Below, piece after piece: positions 1-10,151 of a stretch of 64,000 nt of DNA. The stretch comes from Paracoccaceae bacterium. GTDB lineage: Bacteria > Pseudomonadota > Alphaproteobacteria > Rhodobacterales > Rhodobacteraceae. The stretch is from NCBI GenBank assembly GCA_016936395.1, contig JAFGXY010000043.1:62001-126000 (forward strand), written 5' to 3'. The notes under the pieces are model-generated. The model was not told the origin of the DNA. It did not search any database and was given only the letters and a program-made list of their open reading frames with translations. The stretch's first letter is position 1. Each line of letters begins with the position of its first letter. The position numbers and the translations under genes are program-made.

Positions 1-157
1 AAGGCGAGGTCCATGGCCGGGAGGCTAGCCGCTTTGTGCCCTGCGATGCAAGGGGGCGGGTCGGGTGTCTCGCTGTGTTACAAACAGGGAATCATTTAAA
101 AGCATAGGCTTGAGGAATTAAATTAACGGTTTGTTCAGACTTTGGGGGTGTCGCGGG

Positions 158-203
158 CCGCCCCCCCCACCCCATCCCTTCCCCACGAGGGGGGAGGGGG
201 CGG
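158..203 (+). repeat. REP-like GC palindrome with C-tract head (copy a)
   Basis: ccgccccccccaccccatcccttccccacgaggggggagggggcgg; same architecture recurs at 338, 28637, 28723, 44034 and 44139. Confidence 0.7.
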
Positions 204-337
204 TCGGTGAATGGGGGTGGGGTTTGGGGCCGGGCCTTGCGCGGCAGCGCCCTGGACCCTGCGGCGCGTCAGACTGGGGTATTTGGTTCGGGCGTGTGCC
301 GCCTTTGTGGTTGGGGGCTGGTGTGGCAGCGCTTGGC

Positions 338-380
338 TGCCCCCCACCCCATCCCGCCCCCACGAGGGGGGCGGGGGCTG
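338..380 (+). repeat. REP-like GC palindrome with C-tract head (copy b)
   Basis: tgccccccaccccatcccgcccccacgaggggggcgggggctg. Confidence 0.7.
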
Positions 381-399
381 TAGCCGGGACCGTGCACCG

Positions 400-2250
400 T
401 CAGGCGGCGGCGGCTTCCAGCTTTTCCTGCGCGGTCAGCCAAAGCGCCTCGGCCTTGTCGAGGCCGTTCATCACCTCGGCGTATTTCTTGTTCCAGGTTT
501 CCAGCTCGCCCACGCGGGCGGCCTCGTAAAGCTCGGGGTCAGCAAGCTTTTTCGCCAGCTTGTCGCGCATGTCGTTCAGCTTGGCCAGCCGTTCCTCGCA
601 TTTGCGGACCTCGGCCTTGAGCGCGAGGATTTCATCCCGGCTGGCTTTCTTTGGCTTTTCCACGGGTTTCGCGGCGGGTTTTTCCACCTCGTCCCCGGCC
701 AGAAGCATGCGGCGATAGGCCTCCAGATCCTCGGTGAAAGGCGTGACCGCGCCGCCCTTGACCAACCAGAGCCGGTCGGCCACCAGCCCCAAGAGGTGCA
801 TGTCGTGGCTGACGAGGATCACGGCACCCGAATATTCGGTCAGCGCCTCGACAAGGGCTTCGCGGGATTCGATGTCCAAGTGGTTGGTCGGTTCGTCGAG
901 GATCAGCAGGTGCGGCGCGTCGATGGTGGCCAGAAGCAGCGAGAGCCGCGCCTTTTGCCCGCCCGAAAGGCGGCCGACGATAGTTTCGGCCTGATCCGCG
1001 CCAAGGCCAAATCCCGCAAGCCGCGCGCGCAGGCGGGGCTGGCCCTCGGCCGGGCGCAGGCGTTGCAGGTGTTGCAGCGGGGTTTCGTCGATGAACAATT
1101 CATCGACCTGATGCTGGGCGAAATAGCCGATCCGCAGTTTCGACGAGCGGGTGATGCGGCCCGCCATGGTTTCGAGTTTGCCCGCCAGCAGCTTTGACAG
1201 GGTCGATTTGCCTTCGCCGTTGCGGCCCAGAAGGGCGATGCGGTCGTCCTGATCAATGCGCAGGGACAGGTTCTTCAGGATGGCCGGGCCGCCATAGCCG
1301 ACGGCGGCGCCTTCCATGTTGATGATCGGCGGCGACAGTTCCTCGGGCGCGGGGAAGGTGAAGACCACCTTCTTGGCATCTTCCGGCGCGGTGATCGTGG
1401 TCATCCGTTCCAGCATTTTCACCCGGCTTTGCGCCTGCACCGCCTTGGACGCCTTGGCCTTGAAGCGGTCGACAAAGCTTTGAAGATGGGCGCGGCGGGC
1501 CTCTTGCTTTTTTGCCTCGGCTTGCAGGACGGCGCGGCGTTCGGCGACTTGCCGCGCGAACTGGTCATAGCCACCCTGCCAATAGGTCAGCTTGCGGTTG
1601 TCAAGGTGCAGGATGCCCTGCACCGCGCGGTTCAGAAGGCCGCGGTCGTGGCTGATGATCAGCACGGTGTGCGGGTATTTCTGAAGGTAGGCCTCCAGCC
1701 ACAGCGCCCCTTCCAGATCCAGATAGTTTGTCGGTTCGTCCAGAAGCAGATAGTCGGGCTGCGCAAACAGCACGCCCGCCAAGGCCACGCGCATCCGCCA
1801 GCCGCCGGAAAAATCGGAACAAGGGCGCTTTTGCGCCTCGGCATCAAAGCCCAGACCGGCAAGGATGCTGGCGGCGCGGCCTTCCGCGCTCCATGCGTCG
1901 ATGTCGGACAGGCGGTGCTGGATTTCGGCGATGCGGTGCGGGTCGTGGGCGTGATCGGCCTCGGCCAGAAGGCTGGTGCGTTCCTCATCGGCTTGCAGCA
2001 CGGTGTCGATGAGCGAGGTGGAGGAGGAGGGCACCTCTTGCGCCACGCCGCCGATGCGGGCGCGGGTGGGCAGGGTGATCGTGCCGCCTTCCAGCGCCAA
2101 TTCGCCCCGGATCAGGCGAAACAGCGTGGTCTTGCCCGCGCCATTGCGCCCGACAAGGCCAACCTTGTGGCCGGTGGGAATGGTGGCCGAGGCCGCTTCG
2201 AACAGCGGTCGGCCTTCGACGTTATAGGTGATGTCTTCGATGCGCAGCAT
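400..2250 (-). CDS. ABC-F family ATP-binding protein (Uup/YheS type)
   Basis: Two ABC domains (GRNGAGKTT, GRNGEGKST; LSGGQKARLSLL; LLLDEPTNYLDL, LILDEPTNHLDI), no TM segments. Confidence 0.93.
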   Translation of the reverse strand: MLRIEDITYNVEGRPLFEAASATIPTGHKVGLVGRNGAGKTTLFRLIRGELALEGGTITLPTRARIGGVAQEVPSSSTSLIDTVLQADEERTSLLAEADHAHDPHRIAEIQHRLSDIDAWSAEGRAASILAGLGFDAEAQKRPCSDFSGGWRMRVALAGVLFAQPDYLLLDEPTNYLDLEGALWLEAYLQKYPHTVLIISHDRGLLNRAVQGILHLDNRKLTYWQGGYDQFARQVAERRAVLQAEAKKQEARRAHLQSFVDRFKAKASKAVQAQSRVKMLERMTTITAPEDAKKVVFTFPAPEELSPPIINMEGAAVGYGGPAILKNLSLRIDQDDRIALLGRNGEGKSTLSKLLAGKLETMAGRITRSSKLRIGYFAQHQVDELFIDETPLQHLQRLRPAEGQPRLRARLAGFGLGADQAETIVGRLSGGQKARLSLLLATIDAPHLLILDEPTNHLDIESREALVEALTEYSGAVILVSHDMHLLGLVADRLWLVKGGAVTPFTEDLEAYRRMLLAGDEVEKPAAKPVEKPKKASRDEILALKAEVRKCEERLAKLNDMRDKLAKKLADPELYEAARVGELETWNKKYAEVMNGLDKAEALWLTAQEKLEAAAA

Positions 2251-2289
2251 GGGCCGTGGCTTGCCTTAGCCGCGCGGGGACGTCAAGCG

Positions 2290-3006
2290 TTAGAGCGACG
2301 GGTTGTGTCTGCGCCATTCCCGATAGGTGAATGAGGCGATGGTGAACGCCGCCCCACCCGCCGCCGCGGCCACGATCAGGTTGCCTTGCAGATTGGCCAC
2401 CACGATGCCGACAAGGGCCCAGACCACGGTCAGGCCATAAAGCGGCATCCGGGGGCGCAGCCATTGCACCAGACTGGCCACCGCGACCACCACGCCGATC
2501 ATCACGAAGGCCGACAGACTGTCACTCAGGATGCCATAGCCTGCCAGCACCACGCCCACCGACACGGCCGATGCCGCCGACAGCCAGCCTGCGTAAATCG
2601 CCAGCGGGGCCGAAAGCAGCCACGGGTCATAATATTCATCGGCTTGCAGAAAGGCGACAAGCGCCGTGGCCAGCATGAACAGGATGCCCACGGTTGCCAG
2701 CAGCGGGAACAGCCCCGCCACCGCCAGCCAGACCGTGCCGATGGCAAGCGAGGTGATCAGCGGTATGCGCACCTCGTCCCAGTCAATGCTGCGGGCGCGG
2801 GCCCAGAAGCCGTAAAGCGCATGGACGATCAGCCACAGATAGATCACCGACCAGATCGCAAAGGCATAGCCCGCGGGCTGCACCGCAGGTTTGGCGATCT
2901 GCACCGGGAATTGCGCCGGGTCAAAGCCGGTGAAGGGTGGCGTCAGAAACGAAGCCACGCCGAAAGCAATGGTGACAAGGATCAGAAGCAATGCGCGCAG
3001 GGTCAT
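2290..3006 (-). CDS. TspO/MBR-like Trp-rich integral membrane protein
   Basis: Multi-TM; GYAFAIWSVIYLWL and FTYREWRRHNPSL resemble TspO-related tryptophan-rich proteins. Confidence 0.65.
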   Translation of the reverse strand: MTLRALLLILVTIAFGVASFLTPPFTGFDPAQFPVQIAKPAVQPAGYAFAIWSVIYLWLIVHALYGFWARARSIDWDEVRIPLITSLAIGTVWLAVAGLFPLLATVGILFMLATALVAFLQADEYYDPWLLSAPLAIYAGWLSAASAVSVGVVLAGYGILSDSLSAFVMIGVVVAVASLVQWLRPRMPLYGLTVVWALVGIVVANLQGNLIVAAAAGGAAFTIASFTYREWRRHNPSL

Positions 3007-3037
3007 GACGGTTCAACTCCCGAAACCAGAAACGGTT

Positions 3038-4327
3038 CTATTCCAACACGCCCGAGGTTGCGATCCGTGTCTTGCCACCCAGATAGGGGTGCAGCACGGC
3101 AGGCAGATCGACCGAGCCATCGGCCTTTTGTCCGTTTTCAAGGACGGCGATCAGGCAGCGACCCACGGCAAGGCCCGACCCGTTCAGCGTAGCGACAAAG
3201 TCTGGCTTGCCGCCTGCGGCACGATAGCGCGCGTTCATCCGGCGGGCCTGAAACTGGCCGCAGGTGGAAACCGAGCTGATCTCGCGGTAGGTGTTCTGGC
3301 CGGGCAACCATGCCTCAAGGTCATGGGTCTTTTGCGCGCCAAAGCCCATGTCGCCGGTGCACAGCACGATGGTGCGGTAGGGGATGCCCAGCTTTTCAAG
3401 GATCGCCTCGGCGCAGCGGGTCATCCGCTCATGCTCGGCCAAAGCGGCCTCAGGCGTGCAGATCGTCACCATCTCGACCTTTTCGAACTGGTGCTGGCGC
3501 AGCATGCCGGTGGTGTCCTTGCCCGCCGACCCCGCCTCGGACCGGAAGCATTGCGAATGCGCGCACATGCGCAGGGGCAAGGTGGCCTCATCCAGAATGT
3601 CACCGGCGACCGAGTTGGTCAGCGTCACCTCGGCGGTGGGGATCAGCCACCAGCCGTTGGTGGTCTGATAGCTGTCCTCGGCAAACTTGGGCAATTGGTT
3701 GGTGCCATACATCGCCTCGTCCTTGACCAGCACGGGCGTCCACATTTCGGTCAGGCCGTGGTCTTGGATATGGGTGTCCAGCATGAACTGCGACAGCGCG
3801 CGGTGCACCCGGATCACAGCGCCTTTCAGCACCACAAAGCGCGAGCCCGAGAGTTTGGCGGCGGTCTGGAAATCCATCCCGGGTTTGACGCCCTCGATGT
3901 CGAAATGTTCACGCGGCGCAAAGTTGAAGCTGCGCGGCGTGCCCCAAGTGCGGATCTCGACGTTGTCCGCCTCATCCCGGCCGTCGGGCACTTCGTCCAG
4001 CGGCAGGTTGGGGATGCGCATCAGCATGTCGCGCAGCGCGTCATCTTCGGCCCCGGCCTCAAGGGTCAGGCGGGCGATGTCGGCCTTGGTTTCGGCCACC
4101 AGCGCGCGCAGGCGGGAAAACTCGGCCTCGTCACCGCGGGCCTTGGCGGCGCCGACGTCCTTGCTGGCCTTGTTCTGCTCGGCCTGCGCCGCCTCGGCCG
4201 CCATGATCTTGGACCGGCGGTCCGCGTCCAGCGCCAATATCTCCAGCGACATCGGCGGCAGACCCCGGCGCGACAGGGCCGCATCAAAGGCGGCGGGGTT
4301 TTCGCGGATGGCTTTGATATCGTGCAT
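3038..4327 (-). CDS. serS: Seryl-tRNA synthetase
   Basis: [23 protein letters not shown] start; class II motifs [51 protein letters not shown]. Confidence 0.97.
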   Translation of the reverse strand: MHDIKAIRENPAAFDAALSRRGLPPMSLEILALDADRRSKIMAAEAAQAEQNKASKDVGAAKARGDEAEFSRLRALVAETKADIARLTLEAGAEDDALRDMLMRIPNLPLDEVPDGRDEADNVEIRTWGTPRSFNFAPREHFDIEGVKPGMDFQTAAKLSGSRFVVLKGAVIRVHRALSQFMLDTHIQDHGLTEMWTPVLVKDEAMYGTNQLPKFAEDSYQTTNGWWLIPTAEVTLTNSVAGDILDEATLPLRMCAHSQCFRSEAGSAGKDTTGMLRQHQFEKVEMVTICTPEAALAEHERMTRCAEAILEKLGIPYRTIVLCTGDMGFGAQKTHDLEAWLPGQNTYREISSVSTCGQFQARRMNARYRAAGGKPDFVATLNGSGLAVGRCLIAVLENGQKADGSVDLPAVLHPYLGGKTRIATSGVLE

Positions 4328-4562
4328 GGCGGGCCTCTTGAAGCTGTCGCCCCGGCTTATGCCCGATTTGAAAGGGCGGCGAAAGTGGGGCGGGAAACGC
4401 CGCGTCGAAAACGCTGGCCGCGCCCCTACCATTCCGTGCCCGACCCGCATATATCGCCGAAAGGGGCCACGGGTGCCCCGCTTGCGCCCGCGCAGCCCGG
4501 TCTATAGGGTGCGCGCCGATGACACGCGGGATCACACCCGCCCGACAGTGATGAGGATGCCG

Positions 4563-4889
4563 ATGTTTGCAACCCCCGCCTATGCTCAGGCCGCCACCGG
4601 TGGCGGTGCCGAGATGTTCACCAGTTTTGTGCCGCTGATCCTGATTTTCGGGATCATGTATTTCCTGCTGATCCGCCCGCAGCAGAAAAAACTGAAAGAA
4701 CACAAGGCGATGGTCGAGGCTTTGCGCCGGGGCGACCAGGTGCTGACCCAAGGCGGGATCGTGGGCAAGGTCACCCATGTCAATGAGGACGGCACCGTTG
4801 TGGTGGAAATCGCCGACAACGTGAAGGTCAAGGTCGTCAAGGCGACCATCGTATCGGTGATGAACAAGACCGAACCTGCCGCCGCCTGA
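4563..4889 (+). CDS. yajC: Sec translocon accessory protein YajC
   Basis: MFATPAYAQAA...LILIFGIMYFLLIRPQQKKLKEHKAMVEALRRGDQVLTQGGIVGKV; upstream in-frame ATG at 4551 also possible; followed by secD. Confidence 0.95.
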   Translation: MFATPAYAQAATGGGAEMFTSFVPLILIFGIMYFLLIRPQQKKLKEHKAMVEALRRGDQVLTQGGIVGKVTHVNEDGTVVVEIADNVKVKVVKATIVSVMNKTEPAAA

Positions 4890-4903
4890 AGGGAACCTTC
4901 GCG

Positions 4904-6571
4904 ATGAACTCGATGCCGCTGTGGAAGCGTGTGATCATTCTGGCGATTTGCGCCTGGGGGATCGTCGCGGCTGTTCCGAACCTGAACTACACGGCGGTGG
5001 AGCGCCACAATGACGCCGTGGCCGCAATTGAAGCGGCCGGTGGCACCGCAACCGTCGAACAGGCGGCCGAGCGGGCGCTGTGGCCCGACTGGCTGCCCTC
5101 GGCGCTGGTGAACCTGGGGCTTGACCTGCGCGGCGGCGCGCATCTGCTGGCCGAGGTCAAGGTGGAAGACGTCTACAAGGCCCGGATGGATGCGCTGTGG
5201 CCCGAGGTGCGCGACGCGCTGCGCGACCAGCGCGCGGCGGTCGGCAATGTGCGCCGCCAGCCCAGCCCGGATGGCACGCTGCGGGTGGCGATTTCCAACC
5301 CCGAAGGTATGGCCGCGGCATTGCAGGCCGTTCGTGCCCTTGCCACCCCGGTGGTCAGCCTGACCGGGGTGGGGCAGAACGATATTGATGTGACCGCCGA
5401 AGGGCTGGACCTTGTGGTGCAACTGTCGCAGGCCGAACGGGCCGCCACCGATGACCGGACCTTGCAGCAAAGCCTTGAAATCATTCGCAGGCGTGTCGAT
5501 GAAGTCGGCACCCGCGAACCCACGATCCAGCGTCAGGGTGACGACCGCGTGCTGATCCAGGTGCCGGGCATCGGCTCGGCGGCGGAATTGAAGGCGCTGA
5601 TCGGCACCACCGCCAAGCTGACCTTTAACCCGGTGGTGGGCCGCACCACCGATGCCGGCGCCAGTGCCGGCGCGCGCAATCTGCTGCTGCCGTCGATGGA
5701 CGAGGCAGGCACTTATTACATCGTCGAGGAAACCCCTGTGGTGACCGGCGAGGAACTGGTTGATGCCCAGCCCGCCTTTGACCAGAACGGTCGCCCGGCG
5801 GTGAACTTTCGTTTCAACCCGTCCGGCGCGCGCAAGTTTGGCGATTATACCGCCGCCAATATCGGCGCGCCCTTTGCCATCGTGCTGGACCAAGAGGTGA
5901 TCAGCGCCCCGGTGATCCAAAGCCATATCGCGGGCGGGTCGGGCATCATCACCGGGTCGTTCAGCGTTGAGGAAAGCACCAAACTGGCGGTGCTGCTGCG
6001 GGCAGGGGCCTTGCCGGCCGAAATGGTGTTTCTGGAAGAGCGCACGATCGGGCCCGAACTGGGGCAAGACAGCATTGATGCGGGCAAGATGGCGGCACTG
6101 ATCGCCATGGCCGCGGTGGTGGTGTTCATGATCGCCAGCTACGGGCTGTTCGGAACCTTTGCCACGGTGGCATTGGGGATCAACGTGGCGCTGCTGTTTG
6201 GCCTGCTTGCGACCATCGGCGGCACGCTGACGCTGCCGGGCATCGCCGGGATCGTGCTGACCATCGGCATGGCGGTCGATGCCAATGTGCTGGTGTTCGA
6301 GCGTATCCGTGAGGAGTTGCGCCACGCCAAATCGCCGGGTCGGGCGGTCGAGCTGGGATATGAAAAGGCGCTGTCGGCCATCATCGACGCCAATATCACC
6401 ACCTTCATCACCGCGACTGTGCTGTTTGCCGTCGGCTCGGGCCCGGTGCGCGGCTTTGCCATCACGCTGGGGCTGGGCATCATCACCTCGGTGTTCACCG
6501 CGCTTTACGTGACGCGGGTGTTGGTCGAGATGTGGCTTTCCTGGCGCCGTCCGAAAACCATCGTCGTATAA
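4904..6571 (+). CDS. secD: Protein translocase subunit SecD
   Basis: LGLDLRGGAHLLAEV, TIGPELGQDSIDAGKMA, GMAVDANVLVFERIREEL. Confidence 0.97.
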   Translation: MNSMPLWKRVIILAICAWGIVAAVPNLNYTAVERHNDAVAAIEAAGGTATVEQAAERALWPDWLPSALVNLGLDLRGGAHLLAEVKVEDVYKARMDALWPEVRDALRDQRAAVGNVRRQPSPDGTLRVAISNPEGMAAALQAVRALATPVVSLTGVGQNDIDVTAEGLDLVVQLSQAERAATDDRTLQQSLEIIRRRVDEVGTREPTIQRQGDDRVLIQVPGIGSAAELKALIGTTAKLTFNPVVGRTTDAGASAGARNLLLPSMDEAGTYYIVEETPVVTGEELVDAQPAFDQNGRPAVNFRFNPSGARKFGDYTAANIGAPFAIVLDQEVISAPVIQSHIAGGSGIITGSFSVEESTKLAVLLRAGALPAEMVFLEERTIGPELGQDSIDAGKMAALIAMAAVVVFMIASYGLFGTFATVALGINVALLFGLLATIGGTLTLPGIAGIVLTIGMAVDANVLVFERIREELRHAKSPGRAVELGYEKALSAIIDANITTFITATVLFAVGSGPVRGFAITLGLGIITSVFTALYVTRVLVEMWLSWRRPKTIVV

Positions 6572-6583
6572 GGGACAAAACCC

Positions 6584-7555
6584 ATGGCCTTTCGTCTGCG
6601 TCTTGCGCCCGAACACACCAATATCAACTTCTTTGCCTATCAATGGGCCACGCTGGGCGCGTCGGCCTTCATGGTGGTGGCCTCAATCGCGCTGTGGCTG
6701 GTGATGGGGCTGAACTTCGGGATCGACTTTCGTGGCGGCACCACGATCCGGACCGAATCCTCGACCCCGGTGGATGTTGGCGCCTATCGCGCCGCGCTTG
6801 GCACGCTGGACTTGGGCGATGTGTCGATCACCGAAGTGTTCGATCCGACGTTCCGGGCCGATCAGAATGTGGCGCAAATCCGCATCGCGCCGCAGGACGG
6901 ATCAGAGGCGGTGCTGCCCGAAACCATCGCTGCGATGGAAACAGCGCTGAAGGCAATCGATCCGGCGATCAGCTTTCCGTCCGTCGAATCGGTGGGGCCG
7001 AAAGTGTCGGGCGAGTTGATCTGGAGCGCGATCCTGGCGGTTCTGGGGGCATCTGGCGCGATCATGGTCTATATCTGGCTGCGCTTTGAATGGCAGTATG
7101 CGGTGGGCGCGGTCGCGGCACTGGTGCATGATGTGGTCATTACCATCGGCGTCTTCGCGCTGTTCCAGATCAAGTTCGATCTGGCCATCGTCGCGGCGCT
7201 GCTGACGATCCTGGGCTATTCGATCAACGACACCGTCGTGATCTTTGACCGCCTGCGCGAGAACCTGATCAAATACAAGACCATGCCGCTGCGTGACGTG
7301 ATGAACCTGTCGGCCAATGAAACCCTGAGCCGCACGTTGATGACCACCGGCACCACGCTGATTGCGCTGATCGCCATGCTGATCTTTGGTGGCGATGTGA
7401 TCCGCGGCTTTGTCTTTGCCATCACCTTCGGCATCATCATCGGCACCTATTCCTCGGTCTATGTCGCCAAGAACATCGTGCTGGCGATCGGGCTGGACCG
7501 GTCGGACAAGCCCAACAAGGGCGCGCCGGACGAGTTTGCCAATATCGACGCGTGA
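6584..7555 (+). CDS. secF: Protein translocase subunit SecF
   Basis: FGIDFRGGTTI, ESVGPKVSGEL, GYSINDTVVIFDRLREN. Confidence 0.97.
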   Translation: MAFRLRLAPEHTNINFFAYQWATLGASAFMVVASIALWLVMGLNFGIDFRGGTTIRTESSTPVDVGAYRAALGTLDLGDVSITEVFDPTFRADQNVAQIRIAPQDGSEAVLPETIAAMETALKAIDPAISFPSVESVGPKVSGELIWSAILAVLGASGAIMVYIWLRFEWQYAVGAVAALVHDVVITIGVFALFQIKFDLAIVAALLTILGYSINDTVVIFDRLRENLIKYKTMPLRDVMNLSANETLSRTLMTTGTTLIALIAMLIFGGDVIRGFVFAITFGIIIGTYSSVYVAKNIVLAIGLDRSDKPNKGAPDEFANIDA

Positions 7556-7559
7556 TCCG

Positions 7560-7928
7560 ATGCGCCTGACCGAGATCAGCTATGGCAGCGCCCGGCCCAT
7601 CGAAGGCTATGGACCCGGCTTTTTCCGCATCGGCGGGATCGTGCTGCGCGGGGCCTGCCTGATCACGCCTTGGGATGCCGGGCCCTGGGGGGGCTTGGAA
7701 GATACCGAAACGCCGCTGTCGCTGGTGGGCCAGATCGACGTGCTGTTTCTTGGCATGGGGACCGAGATCGCGCACCCGCCCGCCGCCTTTCGCACCTTGC
7801 TTGAGGCGTCGGGTATCGGGGTCGAGGTGATGAACTCTCCGGCCGCCTGCCGCACCTATAATGTGCTCTTGTCCGAAGGCCGCCGCATCGCCGTGGCCCT
7901 GCTTCCCGTGGACCGCGTCAAGGGCTGA
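7560..7928 (+). CDS. Mth938/DUF498-like domain protein
   Basis: MRLTEISYGSARPIEGYGPGFFRIGGIVLRGACLITPW; small protein directly after secF. Confidence 0.75.
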   Translation: MRLTEISYGSARPIEGYGPGFFRIGGIVLRGACLITPWDAGPWGGLEDTETPLSLVGQIDVLFLGMGTEIAHPPAAFRTLLEASGIGVEVMNSPAACRTYNVLLSEGRRIAVALLPVDRVKG

Positions 7929-7948
7929 CCCGACCTTGCGGCTTGCTG

Positions 7949-7976
7949 CTTTGAAAATACTCCCGCGCGGAGCGCA
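7949..7976 (-). repeat. Degenerate copy of ATATTT/GAAAG motif family
   Basis: Minus strand reads ..ctccgcgcgggagtattttcaaagcag..; weaker match to copies at 10105, 16225, 30775 and 47637. Confidence 0.35.
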
Positions 7977-7995
7977 TCCGCCGCCCGCCCCGCGC

Positions 7996-10077
7996 CTATT
8001 CGGCGGCAATGGTGATCACGGGTTCCATTCCCTGCAACAGATCGTCACTAAGGTGGCATTTGATCTGATGTCCGTCGGCCATCACCTTGACGGGGGGCAA
8101 TTCCCGCTCGCACAAGCCCCCCGGCACTTGCGTCTTCCAGCGGCAGCGGGTCTGGAACGGGCAGCCGGGGGGCGGGTTCATCGCGGAGGGGATGTCGCCC
8201 TCCAGCACGATCCGGCGTTTTTTCACGCGGGTGTCGGCAATCGGCACGGCAGAGAGCAGCGCCTCGGTATAGGGGTGGTAGGGCGGGCTGAACACCTGAT
8301 CGGTGGTGCCCAATTCGACCACATGGCCCAGATACATCACCATCACCCGGTCGCTGAGGTAGCGCACGATCGACAGGTCGTGGCTGATGAACAAGAGCGT
8401 GGTGTGGTTTTCGCGCTGGATATCCATCAAAAGATCGGCGACGGCGGCCTGCACCGATACATCCAGCGCCGACACCGGCTCGTCGGCGACCACGATCTTT
8501 GCCCCGCCGGCGAAGGCGCGCGCGATGCCGACGCGCTGCTTTTGCCCGCCCGACAACTGGCGCGGCATCCGGTCGGCAAAGGCGCGCGGCAGTTTGACCA
8601 TGTCGAGCAGGGTCAGCATCCGCTCGACCCGGTCGGCGTCGGACGTGCCCTGGCGGAAGATTTCCAGCGCCCGGATGATCTGGCGGCCCACGGTCATCGA
8701 CGGGTTCAGCGTGTCAAACGGGTTCTGAAACACCATTTGCAACTTTGACACCATGTCGGGGTTGCGCGCCTGAATAGGGGTGTCTTGCACGTTTTCATCA
8801 AACAGCATGATCTGGCCATCGGTCGCGGTTTCCAGACCCATCAGCACCTTGGCAAGGGTGGATTTGCCGCAACCGGATTCGCCGACGATGGCAAGGGTTT
8901 CATTCTCACGCGCCTCGAAGGACAGCGATTCATTGGCTTTGACCACCTGTTCCGCGCCACCACCAAAGGCGCCTGACGACACCGCATAGTATTTCCGAAG
9001 ATCCTCGAGCTTCAGCACCAGCCGCCCCGGTGCCAGCTTTTCGGTCACCCGCCCGACTTTGGGCGGGGCGGCCCAGTCGATCTCGCCCCAGCGCAGGCAG
9101 CGGGTTTCGTGGCGCAGCTGATCGGGCAGCAGAGCCATCGGCACGGCGGCGGCATCACAGCGCCCCTTTAGGAAATAATCACAGCGCGGGCCGAAGTTGC
9201 AGCCCTTTGGCCGTTCATGCGGCAGCGGGAAATTGCCGGGAATCGCGATCAGTGGCCGGTCGTTCTTGTTGGCGCCGGGCAGCGGGATCGACCGGAACAG
9301 CGCCTGCGTATAGGGGTGGCGCATGCGGTCAAACACCTGCGCCACATTGCCGGTTTCCACCGCCTCGCCGGAATACATCACGCACAATCGGTCGCAGACA
9401 TCAAGGATCAGGCCAAGGTTGTGGCTGATGAACAGCATCGAGGTGCCGTATTTGGCCCCCAGATCCTTGACCAGATCGACGATTCCCGCCTCGACCGTCA
9501 CATCCAGTGCGGTTGTCGGCTCATCCAGGATCAACAGGGCCGGGCGCGCCATCAGCGCCATGGCGATGACGATGCGCTGCTGCTGGCCGCCCGACAACTG
9601 ATGCGGATAGGCGCGCAGGATGCGGTCGGGGTCGGGCAGGCGGACATCGGAAATGATCTGCCGGGCCAGCGCCATGGCGTCGGCGTGGCCCATGTTGCGG
9701 TGGATCATCGGCACCTCGGCCAGTTGCTCGCCCACCCGCATGGCGGGGTTCAGGCTGGCCATCGGTTCTTGGTAGATCATCGCAATTTCCGAGCCGCGGA
9801 TGTGGCGCAGATCGCGGTCGCTCATATGGGTCAGGTCGCGGCCCTTGAACCGGATCGAGCCACCGGTGATGCGGCCGTTGCGACCCAGATCGCGCATCAC
9901 GGCCAGGGCCACGGTGGATTTGCCACAGCCGGATTCGCCCACCAGCCCCATCGACTCCCCGGCCATCACGGTGCAGGAAAAATCCATCACTGCGGGGATT
10001 TCGCGCAGGCGGGTGAAAAAGCTGATCGAGAGGTTCTCGATTTCAAGGATCGGTTGTGAGGGGTCCCATTCGGTCAT
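7996..10077 (-). CDS. Fused dual-ATPase component of dipeptide/oligopeptide ABC transporter (DppD-DppF/GsiA type)
   Basis: Two Walker A (GESGCGKST x2), LSGGQQQR/LSGGQKQR, DEPTTALDVT / DEPVSALDVS, two C-terminal oligopeptide transporter Cys motifs. Confidence 0.93.
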   Translation of the reverse strand: MTEWDPSQPILEIENLSISFFTRLREIPAVMDFSCTVMAGESMGLVGESGCGKSTVALAVMRDLGRNGRITGGSIRFKGRDLTHMSDRDLRHIRGSEIAMIYQEPMASLNPAMRVGEQLAEVPMIHRNMGHADAMALARQIISDVRLPDPDRILRAYPHQLSGGQQQRIVIAMALMARPALLILDEPTTALDVTVEAGIVDLVKDLGAKYGTSMLFISHNLGLILDVCDRLCVMYSGEAVETGNVAQVFDRMRHPYTQALFRSIPLPGANKNDRPLIAIPGNFPLPHERPKGCNFGPRCDYFLKGRCDAAAVPMALLPDQLRHETRCLRWGEIDWAAPPKVGRVTEKLAPGRLVLKLEDLRKYYAVSSGAFGGGAEQVVKANESLSFEARENETLAIVGESGCGKSTLAKVLMGLETATDGQIMLFDENVQDTPIQARNPDMVSKLQMVFQNPFDTLNPSMTVGRQIIRALEIFRQGTSDADRVERMLTLLDMVKLPRAFADRMPRQLSGGQKQRVGIARAFAGGAKIVVADEPVSALDVSVQAAVADLLMDIQRENHTTLLFISHDLSIVRYLSDRVMVMYLGHVVELGTTDQVFSPPYHPYTEALLSAVPIADTRVKKRRIVLEGDIPSAMNPPPGCPFQTRCRWKTQVPGGLCERELPPVKVMADGHQIKCHLSDDLLQGMEPVITIAAE

Positions 10078-10104
10078 GTTTGGTTCCTTTGGGAGGCTTT
10101 GGGA

Positions 10105-10151
10105 CCGGGGGGCAGCCCCCGCACCCCCGGGATACTTGTGGAAACAGAAAG
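10105..10151 (+). repeat. Dispersed hairpin+ATACTT+GAAACAGAAAG motif (copy 1)
   Basis: ggggggcagcccccgcacccccgggatacttgtggaaacagaaag, between permease and ATPase genes. Confidence 0.6.

Noticed and set aside
4586-6643. 685-aa minus-strand ORF opposite secD
   Set aside because: Antisense to yajC/secD; low-complexity His/Arg/Gln translation, no domain signature.
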